Positions 11,158 to 23,210 of a stretch of 64,000 nucleotides of DNA are shown piece after piece. The first letter of the stretch is position 1. Every line of letters starts with the position of its first letter. The stretch covers positions 25,444,501 to 25,508,500 of the forward strand of contig CM027377.1 in the NCBI GenBank assembly GCA_015680905.1, given 5' to 3'. The notes below the pieces were generated by a model. That model made no database searches. It was not told where the DNA came from and was given only the letters and a program-made list of their open reading frames with translations. The DNA comes from Coptis chinensis. Taxonomy: Eukaryota; Streptophyta; Magnoliopsida; Ranunculales; Ranunculaceae. The position numbers and the translations under genes are program-made.

Positions 11158-13788
11158 TGATAAGAGCTCAAAACTATAGTTTTAATCCCTTAACAATATT
11201 GCTTTTAGACCAATTATGTGATTAATAAATAAGAGTTAGTGTTTTTTACGTGCTTTTATGTATTTTAGGCATTGGAGTCAATTATGTGCAGAAATGTGTC
11301 CCTTTTGCGAGATAAAGGAGCAAAGGTTGGTTGCTAAGAAGTTCTACGACTAAAGGCTAAGATTCAAGGAGAAAAAGCCTTTTTAAAGCCCGGTCAAAAC
11401 TGAAAAGTCAAAGTCAACGTGGGCAGAAATAGTGCATAAAAGTTAGCAGAATTTCCGAAGGCTGTATTTTTAGACTCAAATCTCGGAATTGGACCTACTG
11501 TAGGAACCGTTATTTCAGAATGAATAGTTCTACAAACCGCGAAAACCCACGCACAGCGGAATTAATGGGGTTCAAGGTTTTGGATAGAAAACATACCTTT
11601 TAGATCTGGTTTTGATAACTCTGATAATCCAAGCTTTATGAATCTGAATCAACAATCAACCCCTTGATCTTTTGTTATATTCCTTTAGAATAGATTGGAT
11701 GTTGTGTGGACAACGATCTACCAACCCCCTTCTTTCTCATAAAGCTAGATCCAATTTTAGATCTATCTTTCCTTGCCTCTTTTTCTAATCCAGTGAATAG
11801 TGAATTTTGGTTAAAGAGATTCTATTTATAGGCTACAACAGGGACCATGAGGAGAAATTAGGGTTGGGCCTCCTGACGAGCTTGGGCTTCCCATGTTCGC
11901 CCAGAACACATGGCCCAAGTCCGTCAACAAATGGCTTATTCCATTAAAGGTCATTGTTGCACTACCGCCCTAATCCCAAATTACGTGTCAGCGTTTATGG
12001 GCTCCATATTATATACTCGTTGATCTCCCCGTGTTTAAGATATTGAATGTCCGTTAATTAAGTCAAGTTACTGACAACTACATTAATCAACTTCTTATGT
12101 CCTTGAGTAGTACCACTCAACCTCATTGTCATGTCGGAATAAATCCACCTGTAGGGTTTACATGACAATCTTTTTGAGCTCCTCAAGGGGACATCATCAA
12201 CCCGACTTCTTGCGGGACACGGATTCCTTCTATAATCAACAACACACCTTACATACAATGTCATTACCCAATCCATTGAGTTTGTTGATTCACAAATGAA
12301 TCTCACTCATTGATGATTTAAAACAATGTACAATGCATGTAAGTGCCTGTTATTATATCCTGATTAGGAGGACAAACATCCATAATAACAGAGGCGTTTG
12401 TTGTCTTATACAGTCAGTATAAAGAGAAATAACCTCACTTGGTCCTGTTCAATACACACAAAGTGTACTAGTATAATCCTATAGTCAAGATAGACTAATA
12501 CCATATTATACTACAACCGTACTAATGGTTTGTCCAAATCCATCTAGGTTGTGAACGATTACTTATACTTTATAAGGTACTAATGATATGATCTTCTGTG
12601 TGTTCACACCATATCATCTACAACATAAAGTATTAGACACATGCATATAACTAATAACATATATAATATGCATAACATTTACCCATATGATTCTCATTCA
12701 AAATATAAAGAATTAGAGTTAATACAAAAGTAATATTTTTAGTATATAACCCTATCACCTACCATATGTCAAAACGACCGGCTCGGAACGAGCTTTCTAA
12801 TGCTCCAAGCCTTGATCCAATCAAAAGACCAGAAGTTGACGAAAAAGTTGTTGAAGTCATTTCCAGCTGAAAACCCCTTTATGGACTGAAGTAATTAGGT
12901 TTTGGGCTCGATTTTCCAGCCCAAAACATGGCTCAAAAGCCCATACACGAAATTGTTAGACCTAGCCTCTCCTATATAAAAAGGACTAAGACTTAGCTTT
13001 TAATATACTTAGTTTTAAAATTCAATACTTAGTTAGCTTTAGTTTGTCTTAATTTGATTATTAGTTATTCATAAACTCAATTTTAATTAGTTTTAATTCA
13101 GTTTAATTTAATTTTGAATCATTAGACTATTATTCATTAGATTAATAAAGTAATTGTTATTATTTCAATAATGTCTTGTTCTTATTGTTCTTATTCTAGA
13201 AATGATAGTTTGATGAATCAAGGCTAAAACCTCCATTAGAGGGGTTTGAGGAAGCCTTGATGAAAACTTGATTGTGTTAGTGTAGAAATGGTTGTAATAA
13301 TCTATTCCACTCTAGAAAGTAATTAGTTAACCATGAGAATGGATTTAATTGCTTCACATGCTGATTGTTAGTTGATAGAGATTGCCATGAACAATTAGGG
13401 ATTAGAAAGACCCAATTGTTATGTGAAAATATTACAATTTGGATTACAATAATTCTATGTTAGTTTATTAAGTCGACTCAAGATGGAATCAAATTCCCCT
13501 AATTCCTCCTCATATTGTCATCTTAGTATTTAATTGTCGTCATTTGATTTATAACATCTTGATTAGAGTTAAATTTCATTTCATTACTCTCATCGTTTTG
13601 TTAGAATTAATGAACTAGGAAATATTACGTCTAAACGAACTAGGAGTGGAACGAATTCTCTGCTCCAAATATTGTATTGATAACGAGAGTAGAATCTTTG
13701 ATGCATTAGCGTAAAATTCATTTAGTTTTACTTACATTTGAGTTTAATTACTTATTCGTAGGTAAAACTATCGTTTTTACATTTATCA
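11158..13788 (+). repeat. 3' LTR of the Athila-type element, split by a solo LTR
   Basis: Bases 11158-11498 and 12763-13788 together match the 5' LTR. Bases 11499-12762 are an inserted LTR plus its duplicated target. The LTR ends TTTATCA and is followed by GCAGT, the element's target duplication. Confidence 0.88.
11499..12757 (+). mobile_element. Solo LTR (1259 bp) inside the Athila 3' LTR
   Basis: The insert starts TGTAGGAACC and ends CCCTATCA, with target duplication CCTAC at 11494-11498 and 12758-12762. The uninterrupted site is visible in the 5' LTR near 460-470. TG...CA ends, a 5-bp duplication and no coding content indicate a solo LTR. Copia or Gypsy cannot be decided. It is younger than the Athila insertion. 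Confidence 0.85.
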
Positions 13789-14005
13789 GCAGTGGTGATA
13801 AATAGAAGGTAGAGGAGTTTTATTCATCAAATAAAGAATGAAAATGGTGTTTTTTTGTGACTGATCGACATGAAATAGGTGGGAGTTTCCTGAACTATTT
13901 ACAAAGTATCCTTTCTACCTCCCAACCAGCAGATGTGCCAGAGTTGTTTGATATTGATGCACCAACTCTTTGATTCAGATCGAGAAATGTTGACTGCTCA
14001 AGTTA
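13789..14005 (+). mobile_element. L1 LINE-A, second piece
   Basis: This continues ORF2 after the Athila insertion. It contains RSFIHQIKNENGV, the usual plant L1 linker motif before RT. Several in-frame stops (for example in the NRR-RSF segment near 13810) show decay. It is cut at 14005 by a MITE. Confidence 0.75.
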
Positions 14006-14147
14006 GAGCATCTCTAGGTGGTAGACCCTACAATCAAATTTGTGGTTGCTATTTGCGACGACCTAGAGTTGGTCAAATTTTGCGTCCAATTTCTCCAAAT
14101 TTCGCCTTCAAATTTGAAGGAAATACTACCACCACCTAGAGATGCTC
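14006..14147 (+). mobile_element. 142-bp PIF/Harbinger MITE
   Basis: Inverted ends GAGCATCTCTAGGTGGTA and TACCACCACCTAGAGATGCTC are flanked by TTA at 14003-14005 and 14148-14150. GAGCATCTC-type termini with a TTA/TAA duplication are typical of plant PIF/Harbinger MITEs. The interior has the short inverted pair AAATTTGAAG/CTTCAAATTT-like. It interrupts LINE-A ORF2, which is open on both sides. Confidence 0.88.
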
Positions 14148-14412
14148 TTAGTGAGGGAGAGATTTTAAAATCTTTGAAGAAGATGAGGCCTTTTAAGTCA
14201 CTTGGATCAGACAGTTTTCAAGCAGGCTTTTACCAACACATTTGGGCAGAAATTGGGTCGTTCGTTGTTCAGGCATGCAAAAAGTTTTTTGAACTGGGAA
14301 CTTTTTCTCTTCAGATCAACCACACCTTTATACTTTTAATTCCAAAGATCCAAAATCCCACCACCCCAGACCATTTTTGTCCGATTAGTCTCACATATAT
14401 GTTATTTACAGA
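14148..14412 (+). mobile_element. L1 LINE-A, RT N-terminal piece
   Basis: An open frame carries L1 RT start motifs: EGEILKSLKKMRPFKSLGSD, FYQHIWAEIG, INHTFILLIPK and DHFCPISLT. These correspond to the family pattern M.P.K.PG.DGF, INxTxIxLIPK, FRPISLCN. It stops at the Helitron 5' terminus at 14413. The next expected motif (KLISPYQTAF) appears at 23226. Confidence 0.85.
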
Positions 14413-14534
14413 TCTACTATCACCTCTCTCTATATTAAAGCAGAGTACATCTGACGTGGCAGTCTCTATCCTAGGTGGCAGTCTCCCAAGAGAGAGTGAA
14501 GCCATGTGGATGGGTCGGTTTCTTTCATGGAAAA

Positions 14535-14640
14535 AACTCAATTAAATGTTTCACGTACCCTCTCTCTCAATTCTTAAAACCCTTCACACAAAGTTTCATG
14601 TACCCTCTCTCTCAATTCTCAAAACCCTTCGCACTCGAGA
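14535..14640 (+). repeat. Tandem duplication near the Helitron 5' end
   Basis: Two copies of a unit of about 50 bp sharing TACCCTCTCTCTCAATTCT and AAAACCCTTC lie at about 14556-14592 and 14599-14635. A poly-A tract follows at 14751-14770. Confidence 0.6.
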
Positions 14641-15779
14641 GAATCTACTATGTTCTTCATGAAGACGAGGGCCTAGCAAAAGCAAGCCTTCGGTTCCAGC
14701 AGGTTCGAGTGATAAGCAAGCCTTCTTCCCAGTTTTTTAAATTGCCATTCAAAAAAAAAAAAAAAAAAAATGAGTGTACGTTACTTAAGGAAGTGTACTT
14801 AACGAGGGGCTGTTGAGTAAGGGAGTGGTCGGTATATACTAATACTATATAAGTCTTTGTCTCTACCCTAGCTAGAAGAAAGAAAGGGTATGCCTGCGCG
14901 TAGAAGACCTAAACAGCCTAAGCCTAATTCGGGAAAAGTAGTTCCCAGTGGAAAGCGAGAGATCTGGGGTTGCTGGACACGCGGTTTTTCGGTCATGGGT
15001 TCAGATGATTATATTGGTGTAGGGATCTAGCATCAAGGTATTCATTTTTTTTTCCCTTTAATTCATTACAATTTATTTGCCAATTTTCTTCACTATATAA
15101 CTATTTGAAGATATCGATATATAAAATTTTCAAAAGTGTATTCAATTGTTTGGCAGAAGAATTCGCTTCTTTATTTGAGTGTTTAACTGTTTATTATTTG
15201 ATAGGATTTCGCTTTCAAGCTTTGTACTTGCATACTGCCATGATGAATTGTTACTTCCATCATATGAATTTGTGGATGAGTTCATGCATGATTATTAAGG
15301 CAGGCTAATCTATTTTGCTAAACCAGCTTTTTTTCTTACTTGACAAATTTTGGAATCATTGCGTCTGGGTTTTGGTGTCCTGAAAAGTAATAAGAAGTTC
15401 AAATATATTATGGGGTATGGTTTTATCTGCGTGTTCACATTATTAAACTCATATTAACATGGTAGTCATAATCATATAGTAATCAATGCTATTTTGGAAC
15501 AATTTTCACTTGAAATGACATTAAAGTTGTTGCAAGTTTGATCACATACTGATGTATAGACCTCATACCATACAAGATGAGGTTGTCAAGCCACCCAAGT
15601 TTGATATAATTGAAAAATACACAACTCGAGTTGAAGTATATATCTTAAAAGAGACAATTATCAAGTTAGTTAAATTAACAATGAACTGTTTTTGTACAAT
15701 GATTAATATTGCAAGTTGGAGTTGCTAAGTTATTTCCACTTTGAATTAGTGCATATTTCTTTTGCTGCCATGCAATGCC

Positions 15780-15940
15780 GCCCAATCTAACATATATCTC
15801 CGTTGCAAGTGGGAACGGAGGTGGGAAAACTGTCTATCTTACAAATCAAGGTGATTCAACTATTCAAGGAAGTTGGACGCCAGGACAAGACCAGTTTAAG
15901 AACAATGTACCCGACTTGCATATATTGATCTTATATTGGT
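15780..15940 (+). pseudogene. Captured exon-like fragment in the Helitron, gene unknown
   Basis: An open stretch of about 53 codons (containing GNGGGKTVYLTNQGD and GSWTPGQDQFKNNVPD) ends at a good donor (GTAAGATAC). It has more coding character than its AT-rich surroundings, so it may be a captured host exon. I do not recognise the gene. A second open stretch at 16122-16277 (MEVGGSFDVEEGFGSARKMV onward) is also unidentified. Confidence 0.35.
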
Positions 15941-16277
15941 AAGATACTTGCTTTATTGTTCTTTTGTAGTTAAGACTGTTTGTGTTGATACGTCATACTC
16001 TTAAATTTTTTATAAGCCACATACGAATCCCAAAATACCTAGCTATTCCAACTGTTAAAAATTTGAATTCTTCGAGTGGTAGAGGATTCTTCAAACACAA
16101 GCAATTTGAAGGAAGAAAACAATGGAAGTTGGTGGAAGTTTTGATGTTGAGGAAGGTTTTGGAAGTGCGAGGAAGATGGTTTGGTTAAACCCGATTGGAG
16201 TGGGTGTTCCTCTTGATGTTGAATCTAGAATGTGGGAAGCAAGGGTTGGTCAGGACTCAAAATGCAAAAAAATTTAG

Positions 16278-18180
16278 AACTTATGTGTGGTGATTAGATC
16301 TATTATTATTGATGATACTGTTGTTTGAACTTTCAATATATTTTACTAACAATCTGATTTTAAGGGTTCAGTGCCACTAGGTGATATTATGTTTATCTGT
16401 CAAGAATATTAAATTGCGTTACTCAAATCTTTGTAGTGAAAGTCAACCATCATAATGCTCCTCTGCTTCTGATATTTGAGAAAGCACTATTAAAGAATTT
16501 CAAGTAACTCAAATGTGTCTTCTCTTTAAATAGACCATATAACTAATTGTTTAACATAGCTAATTAAATATCAGGTTTTACCACAACTAAAAAGAGAAGT
16601 GCCCTAAAAAAATAACTTTGTAGGTGAAGGCCTTTTCTTAAATGAGAATGCTCTGTGTGCATTAATTTATCGAAGAACATGTTCATGTGATAAATATACT
16701 CTTCCTTGCATGAAAGGATCAATTAATAATTTTGTACATTTTTTCCAGGTTTGCACTCATTTAAGAACTATGCCATTTGCAATGGTGCAAATGACTCAAA
16801 TGTTATCCATCGTGCTCAGCTGAAAGGTGTAGGTTAAACTTGGATTTCAATCCACTTGACATATGATTGAACTTATCTTTCGTGGTTACACCATGTTTAG
16901 AACAAAATGAGTCGTGAAACTTATATGTTGAATATGAAAAAGGTATTTTGGGTGTGTGCTCATATAAATTCAAAACAAATATATGGCATGATAGTACAAA
17001 AATCATTCTTAGGTGTATGGTGGTGCAAAGGGATATTAAATTCACTCGAGTTTGATCTTTTGATGACTTTTGCTTGGCTAGCAAGTAAATTCCTATATCT
17101 AAGAAACATAAATTATAAATACTAGAGCCATACATTTACATTTTGAAATAGATAGAGATGGTTAGGGAATGCAAGATCAAGTTACATTGTCCATTTTATC
17201 ATCCAAACTGAACCTTTACTTTTGTCATCTTGAATACCAAGCAAAAAGCTCATTTCAGTAATGTTCAAGGTTATTCCTAGATGGCAACTTGAATAAAGCA
17301 TGTCTGCCATGATGAAACCAGAATTATTAGCTCCTAACTTAGCTCCAAGTAAACATTGGCAAGCCTATTATATGTACATGTTTGATCGATTGATTAGAAC
17401 TTGGTTTGAAGCTATATGTTCTTGAGGTGAAAGGTTAGTTAAGCATGTTAGATATTGACACAGCGTGCATAACAGAAGTACTGGAAAAGATGTCACATAT
17501 TTTGATAATTAGTTGAATGTACTGTATTTCTTTGTTTATGTTTAAGATATCGATTTTGTGTGTGAATTTCATATAATTGTTTCATGTCATTTTCATGAAT
17601 CTACAAAAAGTTTTTGTGATTATGCTCAAGAAAGTTTTATCCTGATTGATTCTTGGGGATTTTTAATGTATTTTAGAATTCTGACTGTGGGAGTGCATTG
17701 TTAGGATGTATTGGGAATCTCATAGTGGCTATGTATATTATTGAATTAAGTCAAAGAATCGTGGTATATGCTCAGTACGGATTGTCCCTACAATCTTTAG
17801 ACAAAATCTATGCCATTACAAAATTTAGGCAAAATATAGTATAGTTAGTTTGAATTGTAAAAAATAGTATTGCTTCATGATACTATTTCTAGACTTCTAA
17901 ACAGAGTAATGCTCAAGTCTGCACCAATTGAGAAGATATAAGCAACAAGGGTTATAAGGCCTTGAAAGCAGGAGTACAATTCATCTTTTAGAGTGATACG
18001 GTTATAGGAATTGAAACAAGAAACATTTTAGATTATTCAGCTCTAGATAATGTTACTAAAGATCGTTTTACTCAAATATGCATTACTCAATGAATTAGAT
18101 TAGTTTGCCATACATAAATAGAAAAAAGTAATATTGATATTTAATAAGTATTGTCATTATGTCAAGGAGAACACGTAAGA
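16278..18180 (+). other. Helitron interior without recognised genes
   Basis: AT-rich sequence. A motif at 16655-16705 (GAAGAACATGTTCATGTGATAAAT) recurs in diverged form at 21620-21660, so part of the interior is duplicated. Nothing else is recognised. Confidence 0.5.
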
Positions 18181-18184
18181 TAAT

Positions 18185-18342
18185 ATGTACCTTATTATAA
18201 GATCTATTGTGTTCAAGTAGAATCTAGCATGTCTCTGTCTATGTTTTTTTGGGAAAAAAACTTATGTACCTTATTATAAGATCTATTGTGTTCAAGTAGA
18301 ATATAGCATGTCTCTATCTATGTTCTTTTGGGAAAAAAATAG
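18185..18342 (+). repeat. Tandem duplication, 79-bp unit
   Basis: ATGTACCTTATTATAAGATC begins at 18185 and again at 18264. The two units are almost identical and end in TTTTGGGAAAAAAA. This is a young local duplication inside the Helitron. Confidence 0.85.
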
Positions 18343-18949
18343 TATTCACATTTAATAGTGGAGGTTTGGAAGAAAAGAATCATATGTTATGTTGATGATA
18401 TAGTCTTCACTCTTTAACGTTCATAAATACAAGTTTAGAATACACGGTATGAAGATCATCTGAACCAAAAGTCAAGACCACTAGGGCCTAGATAAAGTAG
18501 AATTTTTTTAGGCACATTGAGTCAAGGATATAAGAAAGAGCTCTGTGTAATAATGTTAGAACAAGTGCTAGATCAGGTTTATTATTCAATACAAACACAA
18601 CTCTTTTGTAGTGGGCTGAAACCAGATATGTTTGATGGCAATTAGTATATTAGGATTTGATTTTCATAAGCCTTTTTCCATCACAGAAAATATCTAAATG
18701 AGTCAGGCCATATGGTCGGGTTAAAAACCTTGTCTATATACTAATTAAAGTAGAGACCTCTAAAAGAGATTTTTCTCTCTCCTATGTGGCACTCTAATAT
18801 GAAATATAGCATTTTCTCTCTTCTATGTGACACTCTAATATGAAAGATAGCATTTTCTAATAGCCTACAATCCCATCCCACGTACATAGAACCTCTTTGG
18901 AGAATTTGAGAGTATTTCTAATTCTTATATTTGGAGAGTTTGAGTGTAT

Positions 18950-19150
18950 TTCCAATTATTATATATTTGATCAAATAAAAAAAAATTGTTAAAAAATAGG
19001 TGATTTGTAGAAGGTAATTTCTTATTACAAATCAAACACTTTTAGTGTTCCAATTCTTATATATTTGATCAAATAAAAAAAAAATGCTAAAAAATAGGTG
19101 ATTTGTATAAGCTAATTCCCTATTACAAATCATACATTTTTAGTGTCTAT
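18950..19150 (+). repeat. Tandem duplication, about 107-bp unit
   Basis: Two copies share TATATTTGATCAAATAAAAA, AAAAAATAGGTGATTTGTA, TTACAAATCA and TTTTAGTGT. They lie downstream of the second Helitron-like 5' end at 18733. Confidence 0.75.
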
Positions 19151-19526
19151 AATAAAATGCCGACTTATTTAGAATATATCCTTAACGCGGCCTCAAAAAT
19201 ACTACATATTCTTCAGTTAATAACTTATTATAGGGTGTAAAATCAACTTTCGACGGTTCCCCACATTCTCCAAGGATTATGTGAGATATACCGAATTTGA
19301 ACACTCAAAATGTTATTTGCATAACCCTTTCATATATTTGGAATTTGCATTTGTTGTTGGTTATTAACTTTTTAAGAAGTAGACCAATATACTTCCCAAG
19401 TAAGTTCCCGAATACCTATCACGCACTCTCACATTTTTAACATATACACTTTTCTTCCTTTTCGTTTTTCTTTCTTGGATCTCATTCTGATTTTCAAACA
19501 CATGCAGGCTACAATATGATAATACA

Positions 19527-20002
19527 TATTGAAAGTCTAAACCTATAAAAAGACCACCAACTTATTATGAAGGGGTGCTTTTATTTGCACATTTGATCTA
19601 TGCTTCTTTGTATGGCATTGTTTATTTAGACAATCTAATGATATATCTAATAATCATCCAAACACAACCTCTCACATACATACACTCAAACATTCGATTC
19701 ATAAAATGCCAAAGTTAACACGAGATCAAATGCCAAAGTGCAAGCTTTTCCAAGTTCTTTCTTATTGAAAGTCTAAACCTATAAAAAGACCACCAACTTA
19801 TTATGAAGGGGTGCTTTTATTTGCACATTTGATCTATGCTTCTTTGTATGGCATTGTTTATTTAGACAATCTAATGATATATCTAATAATCATCCAAACA
19901 CAACCTCTCACATACATACACTTAAACATTCGATTCATAAAATGTCAAAGTTAACACGAGAACAAATGCCAAAGTGCAAGCTTTTCCAAGTTCTTTCTTA
20001 TT
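19527..20002 (+). repeat. Tandem duplication, 236-bp unit
   Basis: TATTGAAAGTCTAAACC begins at 19527 and 19763. The two 236-bp units differ at only a few positions, so the duplication is recent relative to the decay of the surrounding exons. Confidence 0.9.
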
Positions 20003-20409
20003 AATCTAGAGAACTGTGCTTCTATATATCAGTTTAAGAACACTATGAAAGGATTGGACGATCATCGATAGTCATATTTGGAAGACAGGTAGATGTAATG
20101 CATGATTATGCATATGATGTTGTTTTTCTATTCAATGTATATAGAGCAATAGAGTATGTTTACATGTGAATCCATAGAGCTTTTTCCATCACAATAAGAG
20201 CTGACTATAATAATCTAGATTTTGTATTCGGATATCATCGGGAAACACAAATGAACTCAAAAGCAAAATTATATTTGGCACATGGGACGGTTTCCTTTAA
20301 GGCCCAAATGGTAAGCAAAACCTTAAGTAACTTAACTAATTTCATTTATAAACAATACATTGGCTTTCTTTGAACTGAATATATACAACCTTCTTACATT
20401 TCATTTCAG

Positions 20410-20691
20410 CTCCTGGAACAGAAACTGGAACTGACTCTTATAACAAATACAAGATACAGTGAGTGAAATCACTTCATTCAAGAGCGATGATTAAATTAAC
20501 TGATCGAGGCGGCTGTCTTTGGTTTCCTAAATTTTGTTCTTTTTTTTCCCGAGTACAGGAAGATGGGATAGTGCTAAAAATAAATTTTCAAAATTTCTGC
20601 TCATTCTGAGTGCAGGAAGATGTGATAGTGCTAAAAAATATGGGTCAGGATGCTTATAGAATGTCCATATCATGGAGTAGGATCCTACCAA
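20410..20691 (+). pseudogene. Captured beta-glucosidase (GH1) exon fragments
   Basis: Bases 20616-20691 encode [20 protein letters not shown] followed by SRILP, after a good acceptor (GAGTGCAG) and before a donor (GTATGT). This is the GH1 motif [22 protein letters not shown]. The preceding piece 20410-20458 (GTDSYNKYK, between TTTCAG and GTGAGT) fits the exon before it in plant GH1 genes. Partial copies of the second exon flank it: a short one near 20561-20580, and one at 20727-20775 ([15 protein letters not shown]-like). Known: Helitrons capture host exons. Inferred: this is such a capture. It cannot make an enzyme. Confidence 0.75.
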
Positions 20692-21778
20692 GTATGTTTC
20701 ACCTCTTTAACTTCATAAATGGGTGTAGATACTTATAGAATGTCTATATCATCATGGAGTAGGATCTTACCAAGTTGTATAATAATATGATGTCCTATAT
20801 GAGCTACTCTTGGTATTGCATACGAAATCTATTATTGAATTTGCATTGTGATGAGCATTTCAAAGCGATGGAACTACAGTTGAACTTGCAATAGCTCAAC
20901 AACCTTTATTCGATACGCAACAAACTTTGCTTGCAAAGAGAGCTACCTAAATATTTTTTGGTTGTAGGAATTTTAATAATTTTGGAGTAAAATATATCGA
21001 AGCTTAAAAATTCTTACAAGTGTTCTACTGATAATTGATGGATGATAATTCTTTGGTCCAAAAGAGTGAAGAGTGTTTGTGTGAATTATTGTTATACTTA
21101 TTTTTGTAACACTTTATTGATACCATCAAACTTAACCCTTTCAACATTAGTGCAATATTGGAAGAACTTTGTGGTACTATTTCTTCATCCGAACTTTGTT
21201 TTACAATGTGCTTGCAGAAACATTGAGAATAGATAAATCTACTATAAGAAATAAGGGAAAAAGGTGGAATAAGATGGAATATTTGAGCATTTTATTATAA
21301 GTTCAAGGTGTGTGTTAGAAGCTTCAAGTTTGGAATGTTATTTGAAACACACACTCTTCTTCCATCCATTTGATTATTAGATTATTCAAATCTGAAAATT
21401 AATGATCATTACTCATTTGACCCACCCAATCTTACATTAACACTTTGACATGTTCACATTGACAAAAGACATAGAATGACATGATCTTCTCTGTTATTCA
21501 TGTTGGAACTGAATAAGTATATTTTGCATATATACAAACAATCACCTAGAAAAAGAGAAAATACTTGGGGGAGTATTCTAAGTAGGTGAATGCATTTTCT
21601 TGAAAGAGAATTTTTTTTGTATTCATTAATTCATCGTAGAACACGTTCACGTGATAAATCTTTTCAAGTAGGAGTAGTGTATTATTTGAGGATATGGAAA
21701 CAATCAATCTGTTTTAGTGATTTGATAGATATTTTAGTGATTTGTACATATTAGTACGTAAGCCGAGCGGTGATGATT

Positions 21779-22217
21779 TACCGCTAAATCACTATAAATC
21801 TAAGAAAACTATTATACAAGCTAGATCGAGTTTAAGATAATTCCATTTGAAAATTACGGATTAATATCCTAAACCACAAAGTGAAGAGGCTATCTCAATT
21901 TGATCCCTTAGTTTCCAAGTACTTATGCACCATAATCGCTACTCATTAACGCATTTCGGTTTATTTTCAATAAAAATATATTCTGATTCGAAAATTTGCC
22001 GCTAAATCACCATAAATATAAGAAAACAATTATACAAGGTAGATCGAGTTTAAGATAATTCCATTTGAAAATTACGGATTAATATCCTAAACCACAAAGT
22101 GAAGAGGCTATCTTAATTTGATCCCTTAGTTTCCAAGTACTTATGTACCATAATTGCTGCTCATTAACGTATTTCGGTTTATTTTCAATAAAAATATATT
22201 TTGATTCAAAAATTTGT
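21779..22217 (+). repeat. Tandem duplication, 218-bp unit, at the Helitron 3' end
   Basis: CCGCTAAATCAC begins at 21781 and 21999. Each unit runs on through AAGATAATTCCATTTGAAAA and ATCCTAAACCACAAAGTGAA to ATTTTCAATAAAAATATATT. The second unit leads straight into the terminal hairpin. Confidence 0.88.
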
Positions 22218-22264
22218 GTGAGACATTTTGTAAAGCCTTTTCAGCACACAAAATATTTAATAGA

Positions 22265-22295
22265 ACCCGGGCGTATGCCCGGGTCCAAAAGCTAG
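22265..22295 (+). other. Helitron 3' terminus (hairpin plus CTAG)
   Basis: A palindromic stem ACCCGGGC...GCCCGGGT with a short loop, then CCAAAAG and CTAG, then a T in the flank. This is diagnostic of Helitron 3' ends. Confidence 0.9.
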
Positions 22296-22344
22296 TTGTT
22301 TACTGTGATCATGGTGTTGAGACTACGACCTATTATAAAAAAAG

Positions 22345-23210
22345 GGTGATTTAATCGGGCAATTATCCAATTGCATTGGGCAAGCCCCAAAAAAAAATAG
22401 AAATATTACAAGTTTGCCATTTCCTAAAAAAAATGTTTTCAGCCGAAGCCCAAGCCCAACAAACGGTTCAACTGGTCTCGCCATGTTGAAACCATGGGGT
22501 CGTTTGAGTGTACACTCAAACTGTCTCGCCATGGCGTTTCAATGTACACTCAAACGACATGGTGAGACCGTTTGAGACAAAAATCTCGGGTTTTTAGCTA
22601 GACCATATGGCGGGGTCGTTTAGGCAATCTCCAGGACGACATGGTCGGGTCATTTGGGGACTCTCTTGGGCGATCGACATGCTGGATCGTTTGGACTTAA
22701 AATTTCGATTTGTTTGTCACGAGGTTCATTTTAAAATCAACTTCCATTTAATCAACCCAAACTCGAAATGACTTCATCAAGCTTGGGTAAACTCGAACTC
22801 AAGTTTAATCAACCCAATCTTCCACCCAAACTCGAACTCATCAAGTTTGTATTGAGTTTGATCTGAAGTCATCATATTTGTAATATTTGGGTTGAAGTCA
22901 TCCAAAAAAACACTTTGTATTGAGTTTGAAGTCATCAAGTTTAATCAACCCAATCTTCCACCCAAACTCGAACTCAAATTTTGTATTAATAGTGGTTAGA
23001 TTGGGCAGCCAAACTTGAAATTTCTTTGGATGCAAACTCAAATTTCTTAGATGCCAAACTCGAACTCGTGAGAGAGATGATACCGGTACAAGCGGTTACA
23101 AAACAAAACTTCTAATATGCGTTGAGGTGGGCGGGTGTATTGGGTTATTTCTGTTGGATTGTTGGGCTTGTGACGGAGGCTGCCCAATGCAATTTCATGA
23201 GTGCCCAATA
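22345..23210. mobile_element. Candidate inverted-repeat element with internal direct repeats
   Basis: GGGCAATTATCCAATTGCA followed by TTGGGCAAGCCC (22357-22387) is inverted, with changes, at 23164-23205 (GGGCTTG, then GCCCAATGCAATTTCATGA and GTGCCC). Inside, 22730-23070 repeats ACTCGAACTCA and TTTAATCAACCCAATCTTCC several times, and 22500-22560 has a local inverted pair (GTCGTTTGAGTGTACACTC). The element separates the Helitron from the next LINE-A piece. No clear target duplication was found and the superfamily is undecided. Confidence 0.45.

Larger units (their letters stand above)
124..13788 (+). mobile_element. Athila-type Gypsy LTR element (fossil)
   Basis: The element is bounded by long LTRs (124-1512 and 11158-13788) starting TGATAAGAG and ending TTTATCA, with target duplication GCAGT on both sides. 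The primer-binding site fits tRNA-Asp, typical of Athila/Tat. Parts seen are a gag region, a protease region, two env-position reading frames and a polypurine tract. Reverse transcriptase, RNase H and integrase were not recognised, so it is probably a non-autonomous copy. It is broken, with roughly ten or more breaks across the coding parts. LTR divergence by eye is about 5 percent, suggesting an age near two million years at a common plant LTR rate. It sits inside LINE-A and carries a solo LTR in its 3' LTR. Confidence 0.85.
14413..22295 (+). mobile_element. Helitron (about 7.9 kb, possibly composite)
   Basis: The 3' end has a GC-rich hairpin (ACCCGGGCGTATGCCCGGGT, 22265-22284) followed by CTAG at 22292-22295 and then T, the canonical Helitron terminus. 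The best 5' end is TC at 14413 after A (TCTACTATCACC, then TATATTAAAGCAGAG). A second Helitron-like 5' end lies at 18733 (TCTATATACTAATTAAAG), but the base before it is G. The unit may therefore be one element or two nested ones sharing a 3' end. No Rep/helicase gene is seen, so it is non-autonomous. The interior holds captured exons and many tandem duplications. It interrupts LINE-A. Confidence 0.75.

Noticed and set aside
16803-17135. 110-codon minus-strand frame in the Helitron
   Set aside because: No motif, AT-rich, no splice context, and the overlapping plus-strand frame is equally featureless.
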